Shown here one piece after another: positions 23,569 through 31,188 of a stretch of 37,009 bases of DNA. The notes below the pieces were generated by a model. The model had not been told where the DNA came from, ran no database searches, and saw only the letters and a program-made list of their open reading frames with translations. The position numbers and the translations under genes are program-made. The stretch is from Allorhizocola rhizosphaerae. GTDB lineage: Bacteria; Actinomycetota; Actinomycetes; Mycobacteriales; Micromonosporaceae. Every line of letters begins with the position of its first letter. Position 1 is the first letter of the stretch. The DNA is taken from positions 1 to 37,009 of the forward strand of contig NZ_QJUG01000068.1 in assembly GCF_003426775.1 (NCBI RefSeq), given 5' to 3'.

Positions 23569-23602
23569 CGATGGTTCTGTCGGTTTCCTGACAGAACCAT
23601 CG
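23569..23602 (-). terminator. Perfect 13-bp hairpin terminator
   Basis: CGATGGTTCTGTC (23569-23581) and GACAGAACCATCG (23590-23602) with an 8-nt loop, 16 bp past the aminotransferase stop. It could also end a plus-strand transcript from the structured region. Confidence 0.8.
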
Positions 23603-23618
23603 TCGGATTAGTGATTTT

Positions 23619-24713
23619 TCAGCCTCGTACCGCTTCGACCGCTTCGGCCAGGCGGCGCACACCCTCGTCGACCTGATCCAGCGTGACCGCGCTGAACGCC
23701 AGGCGCAGCTCGTGCTCACCGCCCTCTAGCAGGAAGTCTGAGCCCTTGACGACCGCGACACCGCGCTCGGCGGCCGCCGGGGCCAGCTTGTCGACGTGAA
23801 CATCGTCGGGCAGCTTGACCCAGAGGAAGTAGCCGCCATCGGGCTCGGTCAATTCGATGCCGGGCATCCGTCGACGTAACGATTCGGCCAAGACCGTTGC
23901 CCGCTCGGCCAAGGCGGCGCTGACTGTCGCGATTGAACGGTCGATGTCACCGGACACGCAGAACTCGTGCACGATGCCCTGGGCGACCTGCCCGGCGGAG
24001 ATGTACAGGTTGGTGGCGTGCTTGGCGATGTCGTCGATCTGCGCGGTCTGCGCGATCAGGTAGCCCACGCGCACACCCGGGCACACGGTCTTGGTGAACG
24101 AGCTCGCGTGGACCACGACTCCTGCCGTGTCCAGCGAGAGCATCGAGGGCAGTGGCTCACCGCGGAAGCGGATGTCGACGTAGGGGTCGTCCTCGAAGAT
24201 GGTGAAGCCGTATTCGGCCGCGAGGGCGAGCAGCTCGTGACGCTTGGCGAGGGAGAGCGTCGTGCCGGCGGGGTTTTGGTAGTTGGGGATGATGTGGGCG
24301 AGCGTGGGGCGCACGCCCGACTCAAGCAGCACGCGCAATTCGGCCACATCGAGGCCGTCGGGGTGCAGCGTGATCTGGTGGACCACCGCGCCGCGGTTGC
24401 GCAGGTTGAGCAGCGTGCGGTCGTACGTCGGCTTCTCGACGATCACGTGGTCGCCGGGCTTCACGAGATAATCGAAGATGAACGCGTCGGCCTGCAGCGA
24501 GCCGTTCGTCACGAGCACCCGGTCGGCCTCGACCGCGTGCTTGTCCGCGATCCACTTGCGCAGCGGCGGGTACCCATAGGAGGTCCCATAGGCGGTAATC
24601 CCAGCGGGATCGGCGGCAAAGGCGCGGACGGCGGCGTCCGACAGGCCCTTGATGTCGATGATGTCCAGGCTCGGCGCGCCACGGGCAAACGAGATGAGCT
24701 GCTCGGCGGTCAT
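23619..24713 (-). CDS. PLP-dependent aminotransferase, class I/II
   Basis: 364 aa, fold-type I. PLP-binding features are visible: YGTSYGYPPLRKW, the Asn of IIPNYQNPAG (N147), the Asp/Tyr of FEDDPYVD (D176/Y178), the Schiff-base Lys in SSFTKTVCPGVRVGY (K208), and the C-terminal Arg in HELRLAF. It resembles the 2-aminoadipate/MocR-domain group of aminotransferases, without an HTH. The substrate cannot be fixed. The start is ATG 24713. It is probably monocistronic, ending at the 23569 hairpin. Confidence 0.92.
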   Translation of the reverse strand: MTAEQLISFARGAPSLDIIDIKGLSDAAVRAFAADPAGITAYGTSYGYPPLRKWIADKHAVEADRVLVTNGSLQADAFIFDYLVKPGDHVIVEKPTYDRTLLNLRNRGAVVHQITLHPDGLDVAELRVLLESGVRPTLAHIIPNYQNPAGTTLSLAKRHELLALAAEYGFTIFEDDPYVDIRFRGEPLPSMLSLDTAGVVVHASSFTKTVCPGVRVGYLIAQTAQIDDIAKHATNLYISAGQVAQGIVHEFCVSGDIDRSIATVSAALAERATVLAESLRRRMPGIELTEPDGGYFLWVKLPDDVHVDKLAPAAAERGVAVVKGSDFLLEGGEHELRLAFSAVTLDQVDEGVRRLAEAVEAVRG

Positions 24714-24767
24714 GCCGGACAGCCTAACGAGTCCCGCCGGAGCCCTTCACGAAGGGCGTTTGGCTGG

Positions 24768-25178
24768 TCAGACGGTGGCGGTCGCCTCCGCCTGGCGCCT
24801 GGACCACTCGCGCATCAGGTCGCGCACGGACAGCACACCGATCACCTCGTCGTCCTCCACGACGGCGAGGTGGCGGAAGCCGCCACGGGTCATGACGGTC
24901 GCGGCCTCTTCCAGGCTCCAATCCGGGTGGGCGTAGACCGCGTCCCACGTGATGTGGTCGCGGCACGTCTCCACATCGGGATCGCACCCCTGGCCGATCG
25001 CATAGAGCACGTCGCGCTCGGTCATGATCCCGCAGCCCTCGCCCTCGGGGTCGTGAATGACCGCCGACCCGACATGCCGCTGCATCATGAGCTGGGCCGC
25101 CTGGCGCAGTGTGTGCTCGGGGCCGATCAGGAGGACCGGCTTGCTCATCGCTTGACGGACGGGAATTGGCTGCATCAT
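24768..25178 (-). CDS. CBS-domain pair protein
   Basis: 136 aa from ATG 25178, two CBS modules: about 4-60 (VRQAMSKPVLLIGPEHTLRQ, then GIMTERDVLYAIG) and about 75-130 (WSLEEAATVMTRGGFRHLAVVE, then GVLSVRDLMREW). CBS pairs bind adenosyl nucleotides and usually regulate another protein. The SD GGGAGTGAT lies about 7 nt upstream of ATG 25178, so an upstream start at 25226 is unlikely. It is a stand-alone protein with no enzyme domain and no obvious partner nearby. Confidence 0.9.
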   Translation of the reverse strand: MMQPIPVRQAMSKPVLLIGPEHTLRQAAQLMMQRHVGSAVIHDPEGEGCGIMTERDVLYAIGQGCDPDVETCRDHITWDAVYAHPDWSLEEAATVMTRGGFRHLAVVEDDEVIGVLSVRDLMREWSRRQAEATATV

Positions 25179-25263
25179 CAAATCACTCCCTCGGAACGTG
25201 ACCCGTTGAACGCACCGTACGGACATCGTGACCGTCTTGTGGGCAACTCACAAGACTTGTTAT

Positions 25264-25529
25264 GGAATGAGGTTTGTGCTGCATCTAGCCGACTTCTACG
25301 CCGCGAACGGGGAGGCGGGATCTACTCCGAGGCGCTCAGCCGGCGCCTCGGCGCGATCCTCGCCCTCTACGCAGCGCGTTTACGCGTTCGACCGACGGTG
25401 GTCACGCTCGTGGGGCTGGTGCTCGTCTTCGCGCGCCGGGCCGGCTCATCTGGTTTGTGCGTTCCATGCGCTCGTGAACACGGTCTTCCTGCTCGTGAGC
25501 CTGTTCACGCCCACACGGCTCTGGCGTAG
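25264..25529 (+). pseudogene. Remnant of a CDP-alcohol phosphatidyltransferase gene
   Basis: One frame from ATG 25264 reads MRFVLHLADFYAANGEAG; a shift near 25318 then gives GIYSEALSRRLGAILALYAA and RLRVRPTVVTLVGLVL, the order and content expected at the start of actinomycete CDP-alcohol phosphatidyltransferases (cytoplasmic helix, Ser-Gln/Arg-Arg, first membrane helix). After a second shift the original frame gives HALVNTVFLLVSLFTPTRLWR, like a final membrane helix. The catalytic D-G-x2-A-R segment is missing, so most of the gene (about 200 aa in relatives) is deleted. The end lies antisense to the SDR gene tail. Identification is by motif resemblance only. Confidence 0.55.
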
Positions 25530-26284
25530 TCCTCGAACCGGCGCGGCGGCCGCGCGGTCACCCCTTCGACCGCGTCGGTGGGCACCTCATCGCCCTGCTC
25601 GCGCAGTGCCCGGAATGCCTGGAGCTCACCGAGCATCTGCTCGCGCGGCCGACCCTGTGCCTTCACGTAGTCGTCGTCCCCGCCGAGGAAGCGGATGGTC
25701 CGGCCCGACGCGCGGCTGATGATCTCCAGGGCCTCGGCGAACGACAGCGCGTACGGCCCGGTCACCTCGTAGGTTTCGCCCGCGTGTTCGTCCCCGATCA
25801 GGGCCGTCGCGGCCACGGTCGCGACGTCCTCGGCGTCCACGAATGCGTAGCGCGCATTGCCCAGTGGCAGGGCGACCTCCCCGCCCAGCACCGCCTCGCG
25901 CAGGAAGCCCTCGTCGAAGTTCTGGTTGAACCAGGTGGCACGCACGATGGTCCACTCGGCATCGGCTGCGCGCACGGTCTGCTCCGCGGCCATGAGCCGC
26001 TCGTCGCCCATCGTCTCGATCGACCGGCTCGACAGCAGGACGATGCGCCGCACGCCCCACTGCACGGCCGACTTGACGAAGGCGGGATCGACGGCCACGC
26101 CGTCGGGCGCCATCAGATACATCCGCTTGGATCCGGCGACCGCCGACTGCCACGAGCCCGGTTCTGACCAGTCAAAGTGGACGTCGCCGTGGCGGGACGC
26201 GGGGCGCACGAAGTGGCCGCCCGAACGCAACTGATGCGCAACCCGGCGGCCCGTGGTGCCGCTTGCGCCCAAGACCAGGATCAT
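25505..26284 (-). CDS. NmrA-like/atypical SDR NAD(P)-binding protein
   Basis: 259 aa. The Rossmann motif GASGTTGRRV (GxxGxxG, residues 6-15) is followed by IVLLSSRSIE, and a central WTIVRATWFNQNF replaces the classical SDR catalytic Tyr-Lys region, as in NmrA/QOR2-type proteins, which sense redox by binding NADP(H) or reduce quinones. AFVDAEDVATVAATAL and YEVTGPYALSFAEALEIIS are typical of the family. The start is ATG 26284, overlapping the stop of the upstream remnant by 4 bp (ATGA). It lies between two decayed genes, so its present position may reflect a deletion. Confidence 0.9.
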   Translation of the reverse strand: MILVLGASGTTGRRVAHQLRSGGHFVRPASRHGDVHFDWSEPGSWQSAVAGSKRMYLMAPDGVAVDPAFVKSAVQWGVRRIVLLSSRSIETMGDERLMAAEQTVRAADAEWTIVRATWFNQNFDEGFLREAVLGGEVALPLGNARYAFVDAEDVATVAATALIGDEHAGETYEVTGPYALSFAEALEIISRASGRTIRFLGGDDDYVKAQGRPREQMLGELQAFRALREQGDEVPTDAVEGVTARPPRRFEDYARAVWA

Positions 26285-26597
26285 GTCAGCTCCTTGAGTA
26301 CAGTCCCGACGCGCACACGTGCCGGTAGTTGGATCAGATCGGCGTCGGGGATCGTGACGGGCGACCAGATCGGCGCGAGCGGCAGCGGCAGCCGGCGCCA
26401 GGCGGGCATCTCGCTCACGGACGGCAGCGGCGGCACGACCTGCACGCCGGCCTCGGCCAGCATGCGGATCTCATGCTCGACGAGGTGGGTGTGGGCACGG
26501 TCGCGGCAGGAATCAGCAAGGCGCACGCCGACCAGTTCTCCCCCGACGGCGGCGCCGGCCGGTAGCGATGGTGCGCGACCAGGACGCGTAGCGCCAT
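26281..26597 (-). pseudogene. Remnant of a GT4-type glycosyltransferase gene
   Basis: ATG 26597 opens MALRVLVAHHRYRPAPPSGEN, the N-terminus of actinomycete family-4 glycosyltransferases (VAHNRYRSxxPSGEN). The frame then breaks. In the next frame GELVGVRLADSCRD continues into VEHEIRMLAEAGVQVVPPLP and SVSEMPAWRRLPLPLAPIWSP, the expected continuation. Relatives have only a few residues between SGEN and the VxxEI helix, so a small insertion plus shift is likely. The open part ends after about 80-100 codons instead of about 400, and the TGA overlaps the SDR start. The intact-looking 81-codon frame 26281-26526 could still be translated. Confidence 0.55.
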
Positions 26598-26615
26598 ATG
26601 GAGCACAATAGGTCC

Positions 26616-27473
26616 GTGCCAGAGTTACCCGAGGTAGAAGCGCTGACAGCGTACCTGCACGAGCGCGCGGTTGGCCTGACCGTCGAGCGGGTCGACGTGT
26701 CGGCGATCAGTGCGCTCAAGACGTTCGACCCGCCGATGTCGGCCGCCTCCGGCCGCACGCTGACCGGAGCCGCACGCCACGGCAAGTTCCTCGACCTGCA
26801 GCTGGGCGACGATCTTCACCTGGTGATCCATCTGGCCCGCGCGGGCTGGCTGCACTACCGGGAGGAACTCCCGAAAACCCTGCTCAAGCCGGGCAGCGGA
26901 CCCATCGCCGTGAGAGTGCGGCTCTCTGACGGTTCCGGATTTGATTTGACCGAGGCCGGTACCCAGAAAAAGCTCGCGGCTTATCTGGTGAAAGACCCGA
27001 AGCAGGTGCCGGGCGTGGCCAGGCTCGGGCCCGATGCCCTCAGCCTCGATGTCGACGGGCTTGCCGACCTGCTCAAGGGCAAAAACTCCCAGATCAAGGG
27101 CGTGCTGCGGGACCAGCAGATCATCGCGGGCATCGGCAACGCCTACTCCGACGAGATCCTGCACGCCGCGAAGATGTCCCCCTTCGCGCGGGCCGACAAG
27201 CTCACCCGGGCACAGATCGAGCAACTGCACCAGGCGATGGTCGACATCCTCACCGAGGCCGTGACCCGGTCGGTCGGGCAGAAGGCGGCCACGCTCAAGG
27301 CCGAAAAGCGCGCCGGCATGCGGGTGCACGGTCGCGCCGGCCAAAAATGTCCAGTGTGTGGAGATGTTGTGCGCGAGGTCTCGTTCGCGGATTCGAGCCT
27401 GCAATACTGCGCGACCTGCCAAACGGGCGGCAAGCCGCTCGCCGATCGACGGCTTTCGCGCCTGCTTCGCTAG
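26616..27473 (+). CDS. Fpg/Nei-family DNA glycosylase/AP lyase
   Basis: 285 aa. GTG 26616 gives MPELPEVEAL, the invariant N-terminus in which Pro2 forms the Schiff base and Glu3 assists; this fixes the start and excludes the ATG at 26598. The helix-two-turn-helix segment is around KGVLRDQQIIAGIGNAYSDE and the C-terminal zinc finger is CPVCG with CATCQ. It excises oxidised bases (8-oxoG or oxidised pyrimidines). Actinomycetes carry several Fpg/Nei paralogues, and which this is cannot be decided. It diverges from the glycosyltransferase remnant by 18 bp and has no clear SD, so it may be leaderless. Confidence 0.93.
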   Translation: MPELPEVEALTAYLHERAVGLTVERVDVSAISALKTFDPPMSAASGRTLTGAARHGKFLDLQLGDDLHLVIHLARAGWLHYREELPKTLLKPGSGPIAVRVRLSDGSGFDLTEAGTQKKLAAYLVKDPKQVPGVARLGPDALSLDVDGLADLLKGKNSQIKGVLRDQQIIAGIGNAYSDEILHAAKMSPFARADKLTRAQIEQLHQAMVDILTEAVTRSVGQKAATLKAEKRAGMRVHGRAGQKCPVCGDVVREVSFADSSLQYCATCQTGGKPLADRRLSRLLR

Positions 27474-27566
27474 TTTCCCCGTCCATCCAGGCCGGTTATA
27501 GTGTGCCGGTCCTGATGTCCCTGGGGTGGCCGACAACCTCGGACATACCGTGCGAGACTGAACGTC

Positions 27567-29231
27567 GTGGGTAACCCCCGTCAGCAAACGCGTTCAGCCG
27601 GCTCGGCCGTAGCGACGACCGGCGGCATCGCAGGGCAGGCAAGCGACGTACGGGAGGACCCAGCAAAGGTGTCAACGAGCCTGAGACATCCCACCCCCGT
27701 ATCCGACCCTCGCCTGCCTAAGCTGTCTGGAGAAGCTGCAGGTTATCTCCCAGATCGGGGCAGGAGAGCGGAGACCAACGGCGTTGCCCGCAGCGCTTTC
27801 GCGCGACCGGCCGCGAGACGGGCGAAGTGGCATCGCTACTACGTGCTCTGCCTCATTTTGACCGACGTGCTGTGCGCCGTCGCGGCCACGCACACCGCGG
27901 TGTCCATATTCACCAACGACCGCGTCACCGCCGGCTTCGACGACGACCGTGTCTTCCAGCTGATTGCCTATGTGGGCTTGCCGCTGGGCTGGCTGCTGCT
28001 GCTGTGGGCCAACGGCGCCTACGACCGGCGCGTCGTCGGCATCGGCACCGAGGAGTTCAAACGCGTGTTCCGCGCGGCGATCGCCGTGCTGGCAAGCGTG
28101 GCCTTCATCGCGTTCGGCGTGAAGGTCGACATCTCCCGGCTCTCGGTGGCCGTGGTCGTGGTGTCCGCGATGGTGTTCATCCTCGCGACTCGCATGCTGT
28201 CCCGCAAAGCGCTGCATATCGTGCGCAAACACGCCCGCCTGGCCAACCACCGCATGCTGCTCGTCGGCTCACTGCCCGAGACCCTGTTCGTGCACAAGGT
28301 GGTCGCGCGGAACGCGGCCACCGGTCTTGTGCCCGTCGCCATCCACCTGACCGAAAGCGTGCCCGCGTCGCGGCGTGCCCAGGTGCCGGTGCCCGTCTAT
28401 CACGGGCGCGACCTGGTCGAGCTGGTGCGCGAGCTCAAGGCCGACACCATCGCGGTGTGCGGGTCGGCCGGTGCCGAGCCCGACGAGCTGCGCCGGCTCG
28501 CCTGGCAGCTCGAAGGCACGGGCATCGATCTCGTGGTCGCGCCCCAGCTCACCGACGTGGCCGGGCCGCGCGTGCACATCCGGCCCATCGAGGGCCTGCC
28601 CCTGCTGCACGTCGAGGAGCCCAAGCTGTCCGGGCTGGCGTGGCTCGCCAAAAACCTGCTCGACCGGGTCGCCGCCACGCTGGGCCTGATCCTGCTGGCG
28701 CCGCTCTTCCTGATCATCTCGATCACGATCCGGCTCACCGATCCCGGGCCCGCGTTCTTCCGGCAGCTGCGCGTGGGGCACGAAGGCCGCGTGTTCAAGG
28801 TTTGGAAGTTCCGCACCATGTACACCGACGCAGAGGAGCGCAAGAGCAAGCTGCTCGCCGAAAACGAGGGCGACGGCATGCTCTTCAAAATCAAGGACGA
28901 CCCGCGGGTCACGCCGATCGGGCGCATCCTACGAGCCACCTCGCTGGACGAGCTGCCCCAGCTGATCAACGTGGTGAAGGGCGAGATGTCGCTGGTCGGG
29001 CCGCGCCCGCTGCCCGCCGAGGACGGCGACTACCTGGGCGACGTGCGGCGGCGGCTGCTGGTGCGCCCCGGCATGACCGGGTTGTGGCAGGTGTCCGGGC
29101 GGTCCGACCTGAGCTGGGACGAGGCCGTGCGGCTGGACCTGTATTACGTGGACAACTGGTCACTGGCCTACGATCTGGCGATCCTGTGGCGCACGGTCGG
29201 AGTCGTCATCGGCCGCAAAGGTGCCTATTGA
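27567..29231 (+). CDS. Polyprenyl-phosphate sugar-1-phosphate transferase (WbaP/CpsE-like)
   Basis: 554 aa. The N-terminal 80 residues are disordered, then four membrane helices (about 90-215), a CoA-binding-like Rossmann part (RMLLVGSLPETLFVHKVV), and a fifth membrane helix (LGLILLAPLFLIISITI) leading into the bacterial sugar-transferase catalytic domain: FKVWKFRTMYTDAEER, LDELPQLINVVKGEMSLVGP, RPGMTGLWQVSGRSDLSW and the C-terminal YDLAILWRTVGVVIGRKGAY. It loads the first sugar-phosphate on undecaprenyl phosphate for an exopolysaccharide or glycan. No other polysaccharide genes adjoin it here. GTG 27567 has no clear SD; a GTG near 27669 after GGGAGGA is possible. TATAGT at 27497 may be a -10. 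Confidence 0.9.
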   Translation: MGNPRQQTRSAGSAVATTGGIAGQASDVREDPAKVSTSLRHPTPVSDPRLPKLSGEAAGYLPDRGRRAETNGVARSAFARPAARRAKWHRYYVLCLILTDVLCAVAATHTAVSIFTNDRVTAGFDDDRVFQLIAYVGLPLGWLLLLWANGAYDRRVVGIGTEEFKRVFRAAIAVLASVAFIAFGVKVDISRLSVAVVVVSAMVFILATRMLSRKALHIVRKHARLANHRMLLVGSLPETLFVHKVVARNAATGLVPVAIHLTESVPASRRAQVPVPVYHGRDLVELVRELKADTIAVCGSAGAEPDELRRLAWQLEGTGIDLVVAPQLTDVAGPRVHIRPIEGLPLLHVEEPKLSGLAWLAKNLLDRVAATLGLILLAPLFLIISITIRLTDPGPAFFRQLRVGHEGRVFKVWKFRTMYTDAEERKSKLLAENEGDGMLFKIKDDPRVTPIGRILRATSLDELPQLINVVKGEMSLVGPRPLPAEDGDYLGDVRRRLLVRPGMTGLWQVSGRSDLSWDEAVRLDLYYVDNWSLAYDLAILWRTVGVVIGRKGAY

Positions 29232-29240
29232 TTTACGCAG

Positions 29241-29279
29241 CGGCTTGACTCGGACCGCTTTCGTGGCCGAGTCAAGCCG
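29241..29279 (+). terminator. Perfect 13-bp hairpin terminator
   Basis: CGGCTTGACTCGG (29241-29253) and CCGAGTCAAGCCG (29267-29279), 10 bp past the sugar-transferase stop. The following 197 bp to the next start hold two small hairpins (CCGCTT/AAGCGG near 29330-29350 and GCTCC-GTAA-GGAGC near 29350-29363), probably leader structure. Confidence 0.85.
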
Positions 29280-29476
29280 TGCGAAAGACGTCAGGTTCAC
29301 TGAGCAGGTGGTCCAGTCCGGGTTTTTGACCGCTTCGGGATCAAAAGCGGCTCCGTAAGGAGCTGCATATGGCACACAACTTCTCCACAACCTGCGGCTA
29401 TGGTCTGTGGCATGAGCGTGGGCCTGCCCGAGTGAATCAACAGGCATGCCCCGCGGAGCGCAGCGGAGGGAGGCCA

Positions 29477-30148
29477 TTGAAAAACCGGCGGATTCTGGTG
29501 GTGGAGGACGATCCGGCCATTGCGGGGTCGGTCGTCGCACGGCTGCGGGCCGAGGGGTTCAGCGTGGATCACGCGGCGAGCGGGCCGGCGGGCGTGGAAC
29601 TCGCCGCGCGGCTCGACCCCGATCTCATCGTGCTCGATCTGATGCTGCCCGGGTTCGACGGGCTGGAGGTGTGCCGGCGGGTCCAGGCGCGGCGTCACGT
29701 GCCGGTGCTCATGCTCACCGCGCGTGACGACGAAAACGACCTGCTGGTGGGGCTCGCCGTGGGCGCGGACGACTACCTGACCAAGCCGTTCTCGGTGCGC
29801 GTGCTGGCGGCACGGGTGCACGCCCTGCTGCGGCGCGCGTCAGGTGCGCGCGCGGCGGATGCCGTGCTCTCACTCGGTACCCTCCAAATCAATAAGAATG
29901 AGCGGCGGGTACGGCGAGACGGCGTCGAAGCTCATTTGACCCCCACCGAATACGATCTCTTGATTTATCTGGCGGAGCGGCACCGCAGCGTGCTGTCGCG
30001 GGAACGGCTCCTGGCCGAGGTCTGGGGCTGGGCGCAGGGTTGCGGCACGCGGACCGTCGATTCGCACATCAAGGCATTGCGGCGCAAGCTCGGGGCCGAC
30101 CTGTTCCGGACCGTGCATGGTGTCGGATATGCCTTAGAAGCCACATGA
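29477..30148 (+). CDS. OmpR/PhoB-family response regulator
   Basis: 223 aa from TTG 29477, chosen because GGAGGGAGG lies 3 nt upstream and the protein then begins MKNRRILVVEDD as receivers do; upstream starts at 29369 or 29433 would add unrelated residues. Receiver: D11/D12, phospho-acceptor Asp54 in IVLDLMLPG, LTARDD and LTKPFS. Winged helix: HLTPTEYDLLIYLAE, SHIKALRRKLG and VHGVGYALE. It pairs with the kinase gene that overlaps its stop (ATGA). Confidence 0.95.
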   Translation: MKNRRILVVEDDPAIAGSVVARLRAEGFSVDHAASGPAGVELAARLDPDLIVLDLMLPGFDGLEVCRRVQARRHVPVLMLTARDDENDLLVGLAVGADDYLTKPFSVRVLAARVHALLRRASGARAADAVLSLGTLQINKNERRVRRDGVEAHLTPTEYDLLIYLAERHRSVLSRERLLAEVWGWAQGCGTRTVDSHIKALRRKLGADLFRTVHGVGYALEAT

Positions 30149-31188
30149 TTCAGCAAATCCAGCGAATTTTCGAGCGGCTGCCCCGGCCACTGGATCCGTT
30201 TCGGTCAATCAAGCTGAAGCTGAGCATCCTGCTGGGGATCTCGGGCGGCGCGGGGATCTCGGTGTTCTGGATCCTGATCGGCTCGGTCGCCTGGCGCACC
30301 GCGTTCACGGCCGCTTCGGTCGGCGTGATCATGTTGCAGATCTTCGCGCACGGCATGACCAAGCCGCTGCGCGAGATGACCGCGGCCGTGCAGGCCATGG
30401 CCCGCGGCGACTACAGCCTGCGGGTGCGTGCCACCAGCCGGGACGAGGTGGGCGAGCTCGCGCGGGCGTTCAACATGATGGCCGCGGACCTCGGCGCGGT
30501 GGACCGGCAGCGACGGGAGCTGCTGGCCAACGTGTCGCATGAACTGCGCACGCCGATCACGGCCCTGCAGGCGGTGCTGGAAAACCTCGTCGACGGCGTG
30601 AGCCAGCCCGACCCTGAAACGCTCAAAACCGCGCTGGCCCAGACGGAACGGCTCGGCCGGTTGGTCACCGAGCTGCTGGATCTGTCCAAGGTGGACGCCG
30701 GAGCCCTCGCGCTGGAGCTCGAACCGATTGGTGTCGCGGACTTCCTCGCGGATGTCGTCTCGGGCGCCCGGCTGACTCATCCGAACGCCCATTTCGAACT
30801 CACCAAAGTGGATGAGTCTCTGACGATCTCCGCCGATCCGGGACGGCTTCACCAGGTATTTGCCAATCTGCTCGACAATGCGGCCCGGCACAGCCCTGTG
30901 AGTGAGCCGATTCGGGTCAGCGCGGAACATCACGGAACGGTTACGGTCTTCGAGGTGGCCGACCGGGGATCCGGTGTGCCACCACTGCAACGGCAAGCGG
31001 TGTTCGAGCGTTTTACCCGAGGCCACCCCTCCAGCGGCGATGGTGGCACCGGGCTCGGGCTGGCCATCGCGCGTTGGGTGGTCAACCTGCATCAAGGCAC
31101 CATCGCGATCGTCGATCCGCCGGATGGGATCGGCTGTCGCATCCGGATAATCCTTCCCTGCACTGGAGCCCCCGATGACCACAACTGA
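30145..31188 (+). CDS. Two-component sensor histidine kinase with minimal extracytoplasmic region
   Basis: 347 aa. ATG 30145 overlaps the regulator stop by 4 bp, a mark of translational coupling. Two hydrophobic helices (about 27-48 and 52-68) are joined by only a few residues, so there is almost no outside sensor; the signal is probably sensed in the membrane or through a partner. HAMP (about 68-120), HisKA with His132 in ANVSHELRTPI, and HATPase with LLDNAARHS, DRGSGVP and GTGLGLAIAR follow. The next gene, a polytopic membrane protein, overlaps its end by 14 bp and is a plausible sensory partner. Confidence 0.95.
   Translation: MIQQIQRIFERLPRPLDPFRSIKLKLSILLGISGGAGISVFWILIGSVAWRTAFTAASVGVIMLQIFAHGMTKPLREMTAAVQAMARGDYSLRVRATSRDEVGELARAFNMMAADLGAVDRQRRELLANVSHELRTPITALQAVLENLVDGVSQPDPETLKTALAQTERLGRLVTELLDLSKVDAGALALELEPIGVADFLADVVSGARLTHPNAHFELTKVDESLTISADPGRLHQVFANLLDNAARHSPVSEPIRVSAEHHGTVTVFEVADRGSGVPPLQRQAVFERFTRGHPSSGDGGTGLGLAIARWVVNLHQGTIAIVDPPDGIGCRIRIILPCTGAPDDHN

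Noticed and set aside
23967-25529. A 520-codon open frame on the plus strand
   Set aside because: Mostly antisense to the aminotransferase and CBS genes. Only its last about 70 codons resemble a protein (the CDP-alcohol transferase remnant) and are reported separately.
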